This document shows positions 51,514-59,682 of a stretch of 64,000 nucleotides of DNA, piece after piece (position 1 is the stretch's first letter; every line of letters begins with the position of its first letter). Source of the DNA: JAIEOG01 sp964519985 (lineage in GTDB: Bacteria; Bdellovibrionota; FAC87; UBA2466); the NCBI GenBank assembly GCA_964519985.1, contig CAZFMF010000001.1, forward strand, positions 1 to 64,000, given 5' to 3'. The notes beneath the pieces were generated by a model. That model saw only the letters and a program-made list of their open reading frames with translations, did not search any database and was not told where the DNA came from. The position numbers were made by a program, and so were the translations under genes.

Positions 51514-52247
51514 TGCGGTTCCACCGGCGCCGAAGGATTGAAGCCCAAGCCACCGATTTCTTCGATGATCTTTTTGATCGCGTCGATCGGATTGCCCACT
51601 CCCATCGGCGGACGGGTGATCGGGCGACCAATTACCAGATAGTCCGCGCCGGCCTTCAGAGCTTCGGTCGGTGTCATCACGCGTTGCTGATCGTCGGCGT
51701 GGTACCAACCCGGGCGAATTCCCGGCGTGATTTTTTTCAGTTCTTTAAACTGTTCATCCGCGCCCAGCACGGCCAGTTCGAGCGGCGAGCAAACGATGCC
51801 GTCTACGCCCGCCTCCAGCGCGTCCTTCGCAAATTGAACGACCTTGTTCTGCGGGGAATCGCCAAAGACACTGCGGCAGTTTTCTTCACTGAACGAAGTC
51901 AGCACGGTCACCGCATAGCACTCGGCCGAGCCCTTGTTTTCGGCGGCCGCTTTCAGGGCATCGATGCCCGCCGAAGCGTGAACGGTGAACATCTTGGCGC
52001 CAATTGTCCCGACGGTGCGACAGGCGGCCCCAACCGTATTGGGAATATCATTAAATTTCGCGTCGTAGAAAACTTGGCCCCCGCAGCGTTGCACGTGGTG
52101 CACAACCGACGGGCCGCCGGCGGCGGTGATCAGTTCCAACCCCACTTTGAAGTACCCCACGTGGGGCGCGAGGGCTTCGATCAGCGGGGTGCTGCGGGCC
52201 AGGGAATCAACATCTAGAGCAACAATGATACGCAGTTTGGGATCCAT
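51510..52247 (-). CDS. pyrF: orotidine 5'-phosphate decarboxylase
   Basis: A 245-residue TIM-barrel enzyme turning OMP into UMP. IIVALDVDSLARS, YFKVGLELITAAGG and the catalytic DAKFNDIPNTVGAA (D-x-K-x-x-D) are clear, followed by VTVLTSFSEE and YLVIGRPITRPPMG at the phosphate site. It is first in a pyrF-pyrE pair. Confidence 0.97.
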   Translation of the reverse strand: MDPKLRIIVALDVDSLARSTPLIEALAPHVGYFKVGLELITAAGGPSVVHHVQRCGGQVFYDAKFNDIPNTVGAACRTVGTIGAKMFTVHASAGIDALKAAAENKGSAECYAVTVLTSFSEENCRSVFGDSPQNKVVQFAKDALEAGVDGIVCSPLELAVLGADEQFKELKKITPGIRPGWYHADDQQRVMTPTEALKAGADYLVIGRPITRPPMGVGNPIDAIKKIIEEIGGLGFNPSAPVEPQ

Positions 52248-52294
52248 GGACTCTTAGGCTTACCCCATGCCCGCCGGCGCTGGCAAACGGCGTC

Positions 52295-52756
52295 TCAAGC
52301 AAGGTCGCGAATAGCCTCTAACACGGCATCGGCGTGGCCTTTAACTTTTACCTTGGGGAAGATCTTGCGGACTTTCCCAGCTTTATCGATCACAAAAGTC
52401 GTGCGAACGATTCCCATGAACTTCCGCCCGTAGAGTGATTTCTGCTGCCAAACGCCGTAGGCCTGGCAGACTTTCCCGTCTTCGTCTGCGAGCAAGGGAA
52501 AGTTCAGATCATACTTTTCCCGGAACGTCGTGTGGCGGTCAGGGGAGTCTTTGCTGACCCCCAGAATCACCGCGCCCGATTTTTTCACCTTGGCCAGATT
52601 GTCCCGGAAGTCACAGGCTTGTTGCGTGCAACCCGGGGTCATGTCCTTGGGATAGAAATATAGAACGACGGTCTTTCCTTTAAAGTCTTTCAGGGAAACT
52701 TTCCCTACATCCGATTCCAATGAAAACGCCGGTGCTTTATCGCCTTCTTTCAACAT
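52295..52756 (-). CDS. bcp: thioredoxin-dependent thiol peroxidase (Bcp/PrxQ)
   Basis: A 153-residue peroxiredoxin. FYPKDMTPGCTQQACDFRDNL holds the peroxidatic Cys and, five residues on, the resolving Cys of the Bcp class. It reduces H2O2 and organic hydroperoxides using thioredoxin. No Shine-Dalgarno; a good promoter lies six bases before the ATG. Divergent from the HAD gene. It lies 47 bases upstream of pyrF... transcriptionally downstream of pyrF's start, so it has its own promoter. Confidence 0.96.
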   Translation of the reverse strand: MLKEGDKAPAFSLESDVGKVSLKDFKGKTVVLYFYPKDMTPGCTQQACDFRDNLAKVKKSGAVILGVSKDSPDRHTTFREKYDLNFPLLADEDGKVCQAYGVWQQKSLYGRKFMGIVRTTFVIDKAGKVRKIFPKVKVKGHADAVLEAIRDLA

Positions 52757-52762
52757 ACCGTC

Positions 52763-52791
52763 GAGATACTCGGCGGAGGCAAACGAATCAA
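52763..52791 (-). promoter_or_regulatory. promoter of bcp, leaderless
   Basis: On the minus strand: TTGATT (complement of 52786-52791), exactly 17 bases, TATCTC (complement of 52763-52768). Only six bases separate the -10 from the ATG, so the mRNA should start at or next to the start codon. Confidence 0.5.
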
Positions 52792-52827
52792 GCTTTACCG
52801 GGGAGCGGCGCGTGCTTAGACTGGGCT

Positions 52828-53457
52828 GTGGCTTACGACGGCCTCATTTTCGATTTGGACGGCACGCTCTGGGATACCACGCGGCCAGTAACCCGGGCCT
52901 GGAACTCCGTCGCCCAGCAACACCGCGACTTGCCCTCCGTGAGCGATGAGGACATTCGCTCGGTAATGGGACTTTCGCACGAGGAAGCGTTCGACAAACT
53001 CCTACCCGGTGTGCCTCCCCAGAAAGTCGAAACGGCGGCTAGGGAATTTTACGAAAAAGAAATCGCGCTTTTACGGGACAACTACCTTTATCCGGGGGTG
53101 CGCGAGAGTCTCCCGAAGCTCGCCCAGTCTTACTCGCTTTTCGTGGTGAGTAATTGCCAACCCAGTTACCTGACGCGCTTCTACGATTTAACTGGAATGA
53201 AACCGCTATTCCAGGATGCGGAGTGCTACGGCAACACTTTGAAACCCAAGGGTGACAATATTTCGTTGGTAATGCGGCGGAACGGTTTGTCGCAGGCAGC
53301 TTACATCGGCGATACGGCGGGAGATCAGATCGCCGCGCGGCAAGCGGGCGCGGACTTTTATCATGCGGCTTATGGCTTTGGTTCCCCGGCGCAAGAGTGT
53401 CTGGGATTTCAAACCTTCACCCAGATTAGCGAATTCTTTCTCTCGCTCTTGGCCTAG
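52828..53457 (+). CDS. HAD-superfamily hydrolase (phosphoglycolate phosphatase-like)
   Basis: A 209-residue phosphatase starting at GTG (AYDGLIFDLDGTLWDTTRPV). Motif I DLDGTLW has the nucleophile and acid Asp; SLFVVSNCQPSYL gives the motif II Ser/Asn; NTLKPKGDNISLV the Lys; and AAYIGDTAGDQIAARQAG the metal-binding GD..GD. The helical cap (residues about 20-80) makes it a subfamily IA enzyme such as Gph or PgmB. Substrate unknown. An in-frame ATG at 52720 would start inside the bcp promoter region on the opposite strand, so GTG is preferred. Confidence 0.87.
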   Translation: MAYDGLIFDLDGTLWDTTRPVTRAWNSVAQQHRDLPSVSDEDIRSVMGLSHEEAFDKLLPGVPPQKVETAAREFYEKEIALLRDNYLYPGVRESLPKLAQSYSLFVVSNCQPSYLTRFYDLTGMKPLFQDAECYGNTLKPKGDNISLVMRRNGLSQAAYIGDTAGDQIAARQAGADFYHAAYGFGSPAQECLGFQTFTQISEFFLSLLA

Positions 53458-53606
53458 CCCTTAGGCGCCTTCGTGGATTTCCGTACCCTCAACCCGAATC
53501 TGCATTTCATCCCCCCGACACGATCACGATAGTGCGGCATGCCAAGGACGAAAAGGAATTTCTTTTTTAGGATTTGGTATCCTGAAAGAAGTTCACAGGG
53601 GGCAAA

Positions 53607-54542
53607 ATGCGACTGGGCGTGCTGATCACCTATCACAATGAGCGTGAGCTCTTGACCGAATGCTTGACTTCTCTAATGAGTCAAAGCCGCCTGCCGGACG
53701 AGGTTTTGATCTACGACGATGCCTCCCGTTTTCCCGCCGAAGACTACTTGAACGGAATACCCGCCCGCGTGGTGCGAGCAGAAACGAACCAGGGGCCCGC
53801 GGTGGGGCGAAACCGGTTGTTGGAAGAGGCGACTGCCGACTACATCCACTTTCACGATGCCGACGATCTTTTCTTGCCCGGGTGGGGACAGGCGATCGTG
53901 CGCGCGGCGGAGCTGCAGGCCCCCGACCTGATTCTCACAGAGCTCAACTCGCGACGGGACGACGGCACACATTCGGAACGCCTGATTCAAATTCGCAAGC
54001 TCTCTCGGCAGATGGACCTGGTGCTCTTCACATTAGAGCATCCGGTTTTGCCGGCGGCGGGCACCTACCGCCGCTCCTTCGTGCGAAGCGCAGGAGGCTA
54101 TCGAGAGGATCTCTGGCAATCCGAAGACTATGAATTTCACGTCCGCCTGGCCGCTCGCGGCGCTAAATACTGTGCGATTTATGAGCCACTGGTGCTGCTG
54201 CGCGTGAGGGGAGAAAGCCGCAGTCAGAAGCAGCTGGAAGTTTGGGAATGTCGCTTCAAAGGGTTAGAAATTCTGACCGGAGTTTTACCACCTCGCTACC
54301 GCTCGCCCTTGGCGGATGCGTATGGGGTCGTCGGCCGCCAGTTGCACCAGCTGGGCGCGGCCGATCGGGCCCGCCAGTGCTTCGTGCGGGCGAAAGAGTT
54401 GGGAGGCGCTCGGTTCGAGGGCGCGTCGGTGGGATACCAGTACTTGGCTACTTGGTTTGGGCCCAACGTCGCCGAAAAGTTGGGGAGATTCTACCGACAG
54501 TTTTTACCTGCCCGTTTACGTCGCCGATTTCACGGTACGTAG
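53607..54542 (+). CDS. family 2 glycosyltransferase
   Basis: A 311-residue enzyme. The GT-A fold is clear: MRLGVLITYHNERELLTECLTSLMSQS, VLIYDDAS (nucleotide-binding Asp), DYIHFHDADDLFLPGW (D-x-D metal site) and LWQSEDYEFHVRLAARG (ED general-base region). The C-terminal 90 residues are helical with TPR-like character (DRARQCFVRAKELGG). It probably adds a sugar to a surface glycan; donor and acceptor unknown. AGGGGG precedes the ATG. Its last 95 bases overlap the convergent gene at 54448. Confidence 0.88.
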   Translation: MRLGVLITYHNERELLTECLTSLMSQSRLPDEVLIYDDASRFPAEDYLNGIPARVVRAETNQGPAVGRNRLLEEATADYIHFHDADDLFLPGWGQAIVRAAELQAPDLILTELNSRRDDGTHSERLIQIRKLSRQMDLVLFTLEHPVLPAAGTYRRSFVRSAGGYREDLWQSEDYEFHVRLAARGAKYCAIYEPLVLLRVRGESRSQKQLEVWECRFKGLEILTGVLPPRYRSPLADAYGVVGRQLHQLGAADRARQCFVRAKELGGARFEGASVGYQYLATWFGPNVAEKLGRFYRQFLPARLRRRFHGT

Positions 54543-55059
54543 ATTTCGGTTCCGCCGCCAGTTCCATCGCACAGCCCAGCTCCGCGAAGACAGTGGCGCT
54601 CGGTGTTTCGCTCTTATCCCACAGCGACAAAAGGAAATTGTCCCGATCGTCTTCGTGCGGGAAAGCCCGGGGGTCAGACAGGTGAAGGCTCCATTTCTCG
54701 ACCTCGGCCGCCACATTCAGGGCAACCGAATCCCTGGACTTCGTAGTCAGACTAAAGCCGGAACTCTTCACCGCGAGGCCGTGCTTTAAATTAGTTATTT
54801 GGTAGCTTCCCGGTAGGAGAAAGATACGAAAAACAAACGCCATTTCCTTAAAGCTGCTTTGCCCAAGTCTTGCGTGTCGAGCGTGGATTGCTTCGGCGAT
54901 ATCCGCCGCCAAAGCCAGACAAGCATCCGAAGGCGTGGGGCAAACGATTTCAATTCCCACCGCCGATGCGAGCTGGAGGTTAAGGGTAGCGAGATCGGCG
55001 GGGAGGGCAGAACTCGATAAGAAAAGCGGGCCCGCCGCCAGCCAGGACAAATATTTCAC
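54448..55059 (-). CDS. exported protein of unknown function
   Basis: A 203-residue protein starting at GTG 55059, with AGGAGGAG seven bases upstream, the strongest ribosome site in this part. VKYLSWLAAGPLFLSSSALPA is the signal peptide. The mature part has a CPTPSDACLALAADIAEAIHARH segment with two cysteines and FVFRIFLLPGSYQITNLKHG beta strands. The last 31 codons lie inside the glycosyltransferase gene on the other strand. No family recognised. It is divergent from the membrane-protein gene at 55197, 137 bases away, with an AAGCTT-AAAGA-AAGCTT repeat between. Confidence 0.6.
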   Translation of the reverse strand: MKYLSWLAAGPLFLSSSALPADLATLNLQLASAVGIEIVCPTPSDACLALAADIAEAIHARHARLGQSSFKEMAFVFRIFLLPGSYQITNLKHGLAVKSSGFSLTTKSRDSVALNVAAEVEKWSLHLSDPRAFPHEDDRDNFLLSLWDKSETPSATVFAELGCAMELAAEPKSTYREIGDVNGQVKTVGRISPTFRRRWAQTK

Positions 55060-55196
55060 CGGAAAACTCCTCCTGAATGGGCCCGACGTGTAGCAGATAG
55101 CGGCCGGTCGATCTAGCAAACTCAAGGCCCTAACGAAAAGCTTAAAGAAAGCTTCCGCGGACTCCGAAATAGGAAAAAAACCACGAGGTTTCACGC

Positions 55197-56402
55197 ATGG
55201 ATCCGAAAACGCTCGAAATCGTCCAAAACGTCATGTTCCTCAAAGCCCTGCAATCGGCGGTGGCATTCATCTGGGGAAGTGGGGACCCAATGTGGATGGC
55301 GGTGCTGAAGCGCACCTTCCTCATGCTCCCGCTGGGCGCGATTGCGCTGAGCTACTGGACGACGGTGTTGAGCCTCGTGACGGTGATCTTCCGCGCCGAC
55401 CGGCAGCGGTTCATGAGCACCCTCTTCGTGACCTGGTGGGACCTAGGCCGAGCGATTTTCAGCTTCTGGGGCGGTTGCTTCAAAGCGGTCTTCTCGCTGG
55501 CGATAGCCTGCTTCGGCGTAGCGCGCTTGGCGCTGGTCGGAACCTGGGTGGCGGTACAAGATTTCGTGATGATTCCCTTCCGCGGCGCGGCACAGGTGGC
55601 CTCCGGAATTGCGAATCCCAGCATCCCGTGGATTGCGGTGACGATGACGTTGGCCTGGTGCTTCTTCGAAGGCATGCTCTTCACCTACGTCATGACCCCC
55701 TTAGTGGTCGATGTGCTCGGAAACTTGGTCGGTGGCGAATTGAATCAGACGGCGGTGCAAGTTCCCTTGTTCTGCTTCATGACCTTCATCGGATTGGGTA
55801 GCTACTCGGTCTTGTCGACGTGGGCGACGTCGCTCAAGTCGCGCGATATGGCGCAGATTGTAAAAATCGGCGCGATCGAAGCGGTGGCGATGTTCGTGGA
55901 AGTCGTGTTCTTGTACCGCGAATTCGTCGATGCCTTGACCCCTTGGATTTCGCAGCACGCGCCGAATTTCGAACTCGGGATTTTCGGGACACTTTTGATT
56001 GCGGCAACGACGTGGTTCGGTATCCGGTCGCTCTCCTGGTTCCTCTTCGCTTCGAGTGGCACGCCGACGATCATGGCCATCATTCAAGGCACGGGCTTAA
56101 ACATGAAGGGTGGGGGCGCCGGCAAAGTAGTGCGTTTGAGCTTCCCACTCACCAGCCAGCTGGTGGATCGCATCAAGGCGGAAATGGGCTGGATTAAAGA
56201 AACGGGTGAAATGGTGCTCGGCGCGTTTATCTTGCCGCCACTCCAAGTAGTAGCCGGGGCGATCAACTTCTGTACCGTGCTGTTTGCAAACCGCCACTTG
56301 TTCTCGATTCCGTTCGAGAGCGTGGGTGACTTGAAGGATGCTCGTTCGCTGTTGGCCGATATGGAATCCAAACGCAAAACGTCGCGCCGTAAGGCGGCCT
56401 AA
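55197..56402 (+). CDS. polytopic membrane protein linked to a vWA protein
   Basis: A 401-residue protein with six or seven helices (about residues 38-60, 85-115, 140-170, 185-205, 215-235, 255-285 and 345-370). It is rich in Trp and Phe, with no recognisable transporter or channel motif. A Gly/basic loop (TGLNMKGGGAGKVVRLSF) and an amphipathic stretch QLVDRIKAEMGWIKETGEM come before the last helix; the C-terminus is basic (ESKRKTSRRKAA). The next gene, an exported vWA protein, begins 22 bases later, so the two form an operon and probably a complex. Confidence 0.65.
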   Translation: MDPKTLEIVQNVMFLKALQSAVAFIWGSGDPMWMAVLKRTFLMLPLGAIALSYWTTVLSLVTVIFRADRQRFMSTLFVTWWDLGRAIFSFWGGCFKAVFSLAIACFGVARLALVGTWVAVQDFVMIPFRGAAQVASGIANPSIPWIAVTMTLAWCFFEGMLFTYVMTPLVVDVLGNLVGGELNQTAVQVPLFCFMTFIGLGSYSVLSTWATSLKSRDMAQIVKIGAIEAVAMFVEVVFLYREFVDALTPWISQHAPNFELGIFGTLLIAATTWFGIRSLSWFLFASSGTPTIMAIIQGTGLNMKGGGAGKVVRLSFPLTSQLVDRIKAEMGWIKETGEMVLGAFILPPLQVVAGAINFCTVLFANRHLFSIPFESVGDLKDARSLLADMESKRKTSRRKAA

Positions 56403-56424
56403 CCGCTCTCCGGGAGAAGAAAAA

Positions 56425-57189
56425 ATGCTCGCTCGTGTCCTCTTAGCTCTGAGTTTCGTGTTTGCGACGGTTTCCATTCCGGCTTCCGCCGCCGAAAAGC
56501 CGGTGCCGCGGTTGGTGCTCTTCGTGGGCGTGGATATCAGCGGGTCGTTTCTGAAGGGAAAACACTTCAGCGATGCGATGGACTTTCTCGCGCACTACCT
56601 TTACGCGCACTTGCACGGCCACGGCGGACTCGAAGTGCCGACCGCGATGTTCGTGGGAACAATCGGCGGCTCGAAGCCCGACGAACCGAAGACGCTCTTT
56701 CCGATCCAGACGTTCCAGAACACGTCGATTCCGGAAATTCGTGCGAAGCTGGCCGATATTTTCCCAAAGCACAAATCGAACCCGTTCACGGATTTCAACG
56801 CGTTCTTTGAATCGGTGGGAGACACAATTAAAGATCGCAAGCTGTTGATGAAGCCAGTTTCAATCGTTTTGATCAGCGATGGTAAGCCGGATGTCGCCGG
56901 TAAAACCGGAAAAGATGCGGTTCGCACGATCCAGTTGAAGCCTCTGGAAAATCTCTCGCGGCACGTGACCTTGCGCTTGCTCTACACCGACGCGGAAACC
57001 GGTAAGTTCTGGCGCAGCGAAATTCCACGCAAGAAGGTGAAGATTTGGACGCAGGACGCCACGGTGATGTCGGAGTGGAAGAGCTCGAACCTCTTTAAAG
57101 AAGGTAAAGCTTTTCCGGAACAAGACCGATTGTTTTCATGGGTGAAGGACAACGTCGATTTCGCGGTCCGCTCCCAACGCGTTGACTGA
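56425..57189 (+). CDS. exported von Willebrand factor A domain protein
   Basis: A 254-residue protein: signal peptide MLARVLLALSFVFATVSIPASA, then one vWA domain. The metal-ion-dependent adhesion site is complete: VGVDISGS (D-x-S-x-S, Asp about residue 37), the Thr in KSNPFTDFNAFF (about 121) and VLISDGKPD (about 151). It therefore should bind Mg2+ and a protein partner in the periplasm. GGGAGAAG precedes the ATG at 56425. It is second in an operon with the membrane protein and is followed by a long hairpin with a T-run. Family function is unknown. Confidence 0.8.
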   Translation: MLARVLLALSFVFATVSIPASAAEKPVPRLVLFVGVDISGSFLKGKHFSDAMDFLAHYLYAHLHGHGGLEVPTAMFVGTIGGSKPDEPKTLFPIQTFQNTSIPEIRAKLADIFPKHKSNPFTDFNAFFESVGDTIKDRKLLMKPVSIVLISDGKPDVAGKTGKDAVRTIQLKPLENLSRHVTLRLLYTDAETGKFWRSEIPRKKVKIWTQDATVMSEWKSSNLFKEGKAFPEQDRLFSWVKDNVDFAVRSQRVD

Positions 57190-57202
57190 TTTTTGAAGCC
57201 GT

Positions 57203-57315
57203 AAACGAAAGCCGTTTTCCGAATCACGGGTTCGAGCTAAGGGTACCCCTCTCCGATGGGCGAGGACTCCCGGCCCCGGCTCCGTGCTTCGGGACACGGC
57301 TTTCGTCTTTTTGAC
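57203..57315 (+). terminator. long imperfect hairpin ending in a T-run
   Basis: 57203-57229 (AAACGAAAGCCG...TCACGG) pairs with 57282-57308 (CCGTGC...CGGCTTTCGTC), 23 of 27 positions matching, with about 52 bases between, followed by CTTTTTG. It lies 14 bases after the vWA stop. An inner short hairpin (CCGTG/CACGG) sits in the right arm. Likely a terminator, possibly a degenerate palindromic repeat. Confidence 0.5.
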
Positions 57316-57363
57316 CCACCGCACCTTCCCAAACCTCGTGTTAGAATAACGCCTCGTCAATAT

Positions 57364-57409
57364 TGTCTTAAAAGGCTGTCTTAAAAGGTTCCACGCACTT
57401 TTTAAGACA
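57364..57409. repeat. palindromic repeat, family A copy 2
   Basis: TGTCTTAAAAGG twice in direct repeat (57364-57375 and 57377-57388), then TTCCACGCAC, then TTTTTAAGACA (57399-57409), the inverted copy. The core AAAAGGTTCCACGCACTTTT matches the AAAAGGT-N-CC(C)A-N3-ACTTTT pattern of the elements at 27075 and 61828. It lies 23 bases upstream of the membrane aminopropyltransferase-like gene and could affect its expression. Confidence 0.6.
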
Positions 57410-57431
57410 CCCCAAAGAATTGAGGCAAAAG

Positions 57432-59633
57432 ATGGTTCGGCGGCGCGGGTCTAGCGTTTTGACGTTTTGGCAAATTCCGATCAATTGGTTTCGCACCGAT
57501 CAGACCGATTGGGTGGGATTGCGGTCGACCGGATCGCTTCCGTACTGGATCGCACTGGCCGCGGCGGTCGGACTGTTCTTGGAGCTTTCGGTCATTCGCT
57601 GGCATTCGTCGCTGTTTTCGCTCTTTGGCTTCTACAAGAACTTCAGCCTCCTTTCGGCCTTCCTCGGACTGGGCGTCGGCTATGCGGTGGGCAAACGCCG
57701 ACCCATTCGCCTGGGCTTCGTCGTACTTTTCCTGGGGCTTCAGCTCGGACTCTTCGGTGTGGTGAAGCTGGCCGGTTGGCACCACCTGCTCAAAAACCCG
57801 GTCTCCGAACTCTTAACCATGGGCCTCGATGGTACGGAAGGTTGGACGGCTTGGTTTGGGGTGGTCGCGTTTCTCTCGCTGGTTTTTGTTTTGAATGCGA
57901 TGACTTTTATGCCGCTTGGCCAAGTGGCTGGTGCCCTCATGGCTCGCGTTCCGAATTTGCGGGGTTACGGATTCAATCTGCTGGGCAGTCTGGCGGGAAT
58001 CTTAGCTTTCACCGGTTTGTCTTACCTTTGGATGCCCCCCGAAGCTTGGTTCGCCCTGGCGTTTGCAGGCCTGTTCCTCATGATGGGAGCCTCCGCGGTG
58101 GTGGCGCCGGCGGTGGTCGTCTGCGCGATGCTCTTTTCCATCTTCTGCGCCTACGAACCCCGGCCTTTGCGCAAAAATGTTTACTCGCCCTACCAAGCGC
58201 TCTCCATTCGGCCGGTTAGTGACGAGTCGCGCGTGGTGGTCAGCGTGAATCAGCTCTATTACCAAAAGATCTTGGATCTCTCGCGCAGCCAATCCCTGCG
58301 CAGCCCCACCGCGCAGCTTAACTCTTTGAGTTACGACATGCCCTTTCAGTTGACGCCGACGCCGCAGAACGTGCTGATTGTCGGTGCGGGTACGGGCAAC
58401 GATGTGGCCGCGGCTTTGCGTCGGGGCGCGACGCACGTCGACGCGGTAGAAATCGATCCGGTGATCCAAAAGATCGGTGGGGAATTGCATCCCGAGAAGC
58501 CATACCAGGACTCGCGTGTGTCGACTTATATCGATGATGCCCGCGCCTTCTTGCGCAAGCCGGGCAAATCCTATGACCTCGTCGTTTACGGCCTGCTCGA
58601 TTCGCACACCATGCTTTCCAATCTTTCGAATGTGCGGCTCGACTCCTTCGTCTACACCGTCGAAGCGTTTGAAGAAGCGCGCTCCCGTTTGAAGGAGAAC
58701 GGCATGCTGGCTCTGAGCTTCAGCATGATCAGTGATGGTCTGGGGCATAAACTTTTTCGGATGCTGAAACAGGCTTTCGACGGCCAAGATCCGATCGTTT
58801 TGCAACCGGGCTATGATGGCGGAGTGCTCTTTCTCGCCGGGGGCGGCACGCGCCAGATTGCGGCGAGCAGCTTGCCTTTACCCAATCTCGCTTCGCGCTA
58901 CTCGAGCTATACCGGTACGGTGGATCTTTCGACCGACGATTGGCCGTTCTTCTACATGCCGCGCCGTCAGTACCCAGTGACGTACGCTGCGATCCTGGGC
59001 GCCCTGTTGGCGCTTTCACTGCTGATCATCCGCGCGTTTGTCCCCACGGAACGCCGGGCGGGCGTCACGGCGTCGTCGTGGGTTTTCTTTTTCCTCGGTG
59101 CGGGTTTCATGTTGATAGAAACCCGATCGATTACGGAGCTCGGTCTGACTTTCGGCAACACCTGGTTGGTGGTAGCGATTGTGATCAGCGGGATCCTCTT
59201 GATGGCTTGGGCCGCGAATCTCACCGTGTCGTACTTACCGAATATTCCCCCGAGTGTTTCCTTCGGTTGTCTCGCCGCCAGTCTTCTCTTTGGGTGGTGG
59301 TTGCAAGGCGGTAATGCCAACTTGGAAATCGGCTCGGTGGGCAATGTCGTGGTGGCAGTGCTCCCGCTTTTCTTCTCCGGATTGCTCTTTTCTTCGGCGC
59401 TGCGGGATCACGCCACGGTGGGAATGGCGATGGCGGCCAATCTCTTCGGATCGATGTGCGGCGGGCTCCTAGAGTACCATTCGATGGTGGCCGGTTTCCG
59501 CAGCCTTTACCTCCTCGGGTTGGGAATGTACGCGTGTGCATTCGGTGCCTACCTTTGGCAGCGCCGCAGCAGCAAGCGTGGTTCCAAAGGCGTGGGAAAG
59601 GTCCCGCTCCGCAAGCTGGCTTCCGCCCGCTAG
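57432..59633 (+). CDS. fused membrane aminopropyltransferase-like protein
   Basis: A 733-residue protein. Residues about 40-260: six or seven helices; residues about 300-480: a spermidine-synthase-type domain (NVLIVGAGTGNDVAAALRRG, VDAVEIDPVIQKIG, STYIDDARAFLRKPG, YDLVVYGLLDSHTMLSN); then about six more helices. The catalytic D-x-T-D-P of true spermidine synthases is replaced by YGLLDSHT, and the loop is GAGTGND not GGGDGG, so it may not make spermidine. Such large membrane homologues are uncharacterised. GAGG six bases before the ATG at 57432 sets the start. Confidence 0.8.
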   Translation: MVRRRGSSVLTFWQIPINWFRTDQTDWVGLRSTGSLPYWIALAAAVGLFLELSVIRWHSSLFSLFGFYKNFSLLSAFLGLGVGYAVGKRRPIRLGFVVLFLGLQLGLFGVVKLAGWHHLLKNPVSELLTMGLDGTEGWTAWFGVVAFLSLVFVLNAMTFMPLGQVAGALMARVPNLRGYGFNLLGSLAGILAFTGLSYLWMPPEAWFALAFAGLFLMMGASAVVAPAVVVCAMLFSIFCAYEPRPLRKNVYSPYQALSIRPVSDESRVVVSVNQLYYQKILDLSRSQSLRSPTAQLNSLSYDMPFQLTPTPQNVLIVGAGTGNDVAAALRRGATHVDAVEIDPVIQKIGGELHPEKPYQDSRVSTYIDDARAFLRKPGKSYDLVVYGLLDSHTMLSNLSNVRLDSFVYTVEAFEEARSRLKENGMLALSFSMISDGLGHKLFRMLKQAFDGQDPIVLQPGYDGGVLFLAGGGTRQIAASSLPLPNLASRYSSYTGTVDLSTDDWPFFYMPRRQYPVTYAAILGALLALSLLIIRAFVPTERRAGVTASSWVFFFLGAGFMLIETRSITELGLTFGNTWLVVAIVISGILLMAWAANLTVSYLPNIPPSVSFGCLAASLLFGWWLQGGNANLEIGSVGNVVVAVLPLFFSGLLFSSALRDHATVGMAMAANLFGSMCGGLLEYHSMVAGFRSLYLLGLGMYACAFGAYLWQRRSSKRGSKGVGKVPLRKLASAR

Positions 59634-59682
59634 GGTTTGCCTTTCGGACGAACTCTTGGTTAGCCTCCACTCAGGGGGAAAT

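Noticed and set aside
51513..52217. Open frame (234 codons) on the plus strand opposite pyrF
   Set aside because: Antisense to a complete OMP decarboxylase; composition is Arg-rich and no start signal is present.
57467..58219. Open frame (250 codons) inside the fused aminopropyltransferase gene, other frame
   Set aside because: The main frame has continuous membrane helices and a SAM-binding domain; the alternative is Arg/Gly-rich.
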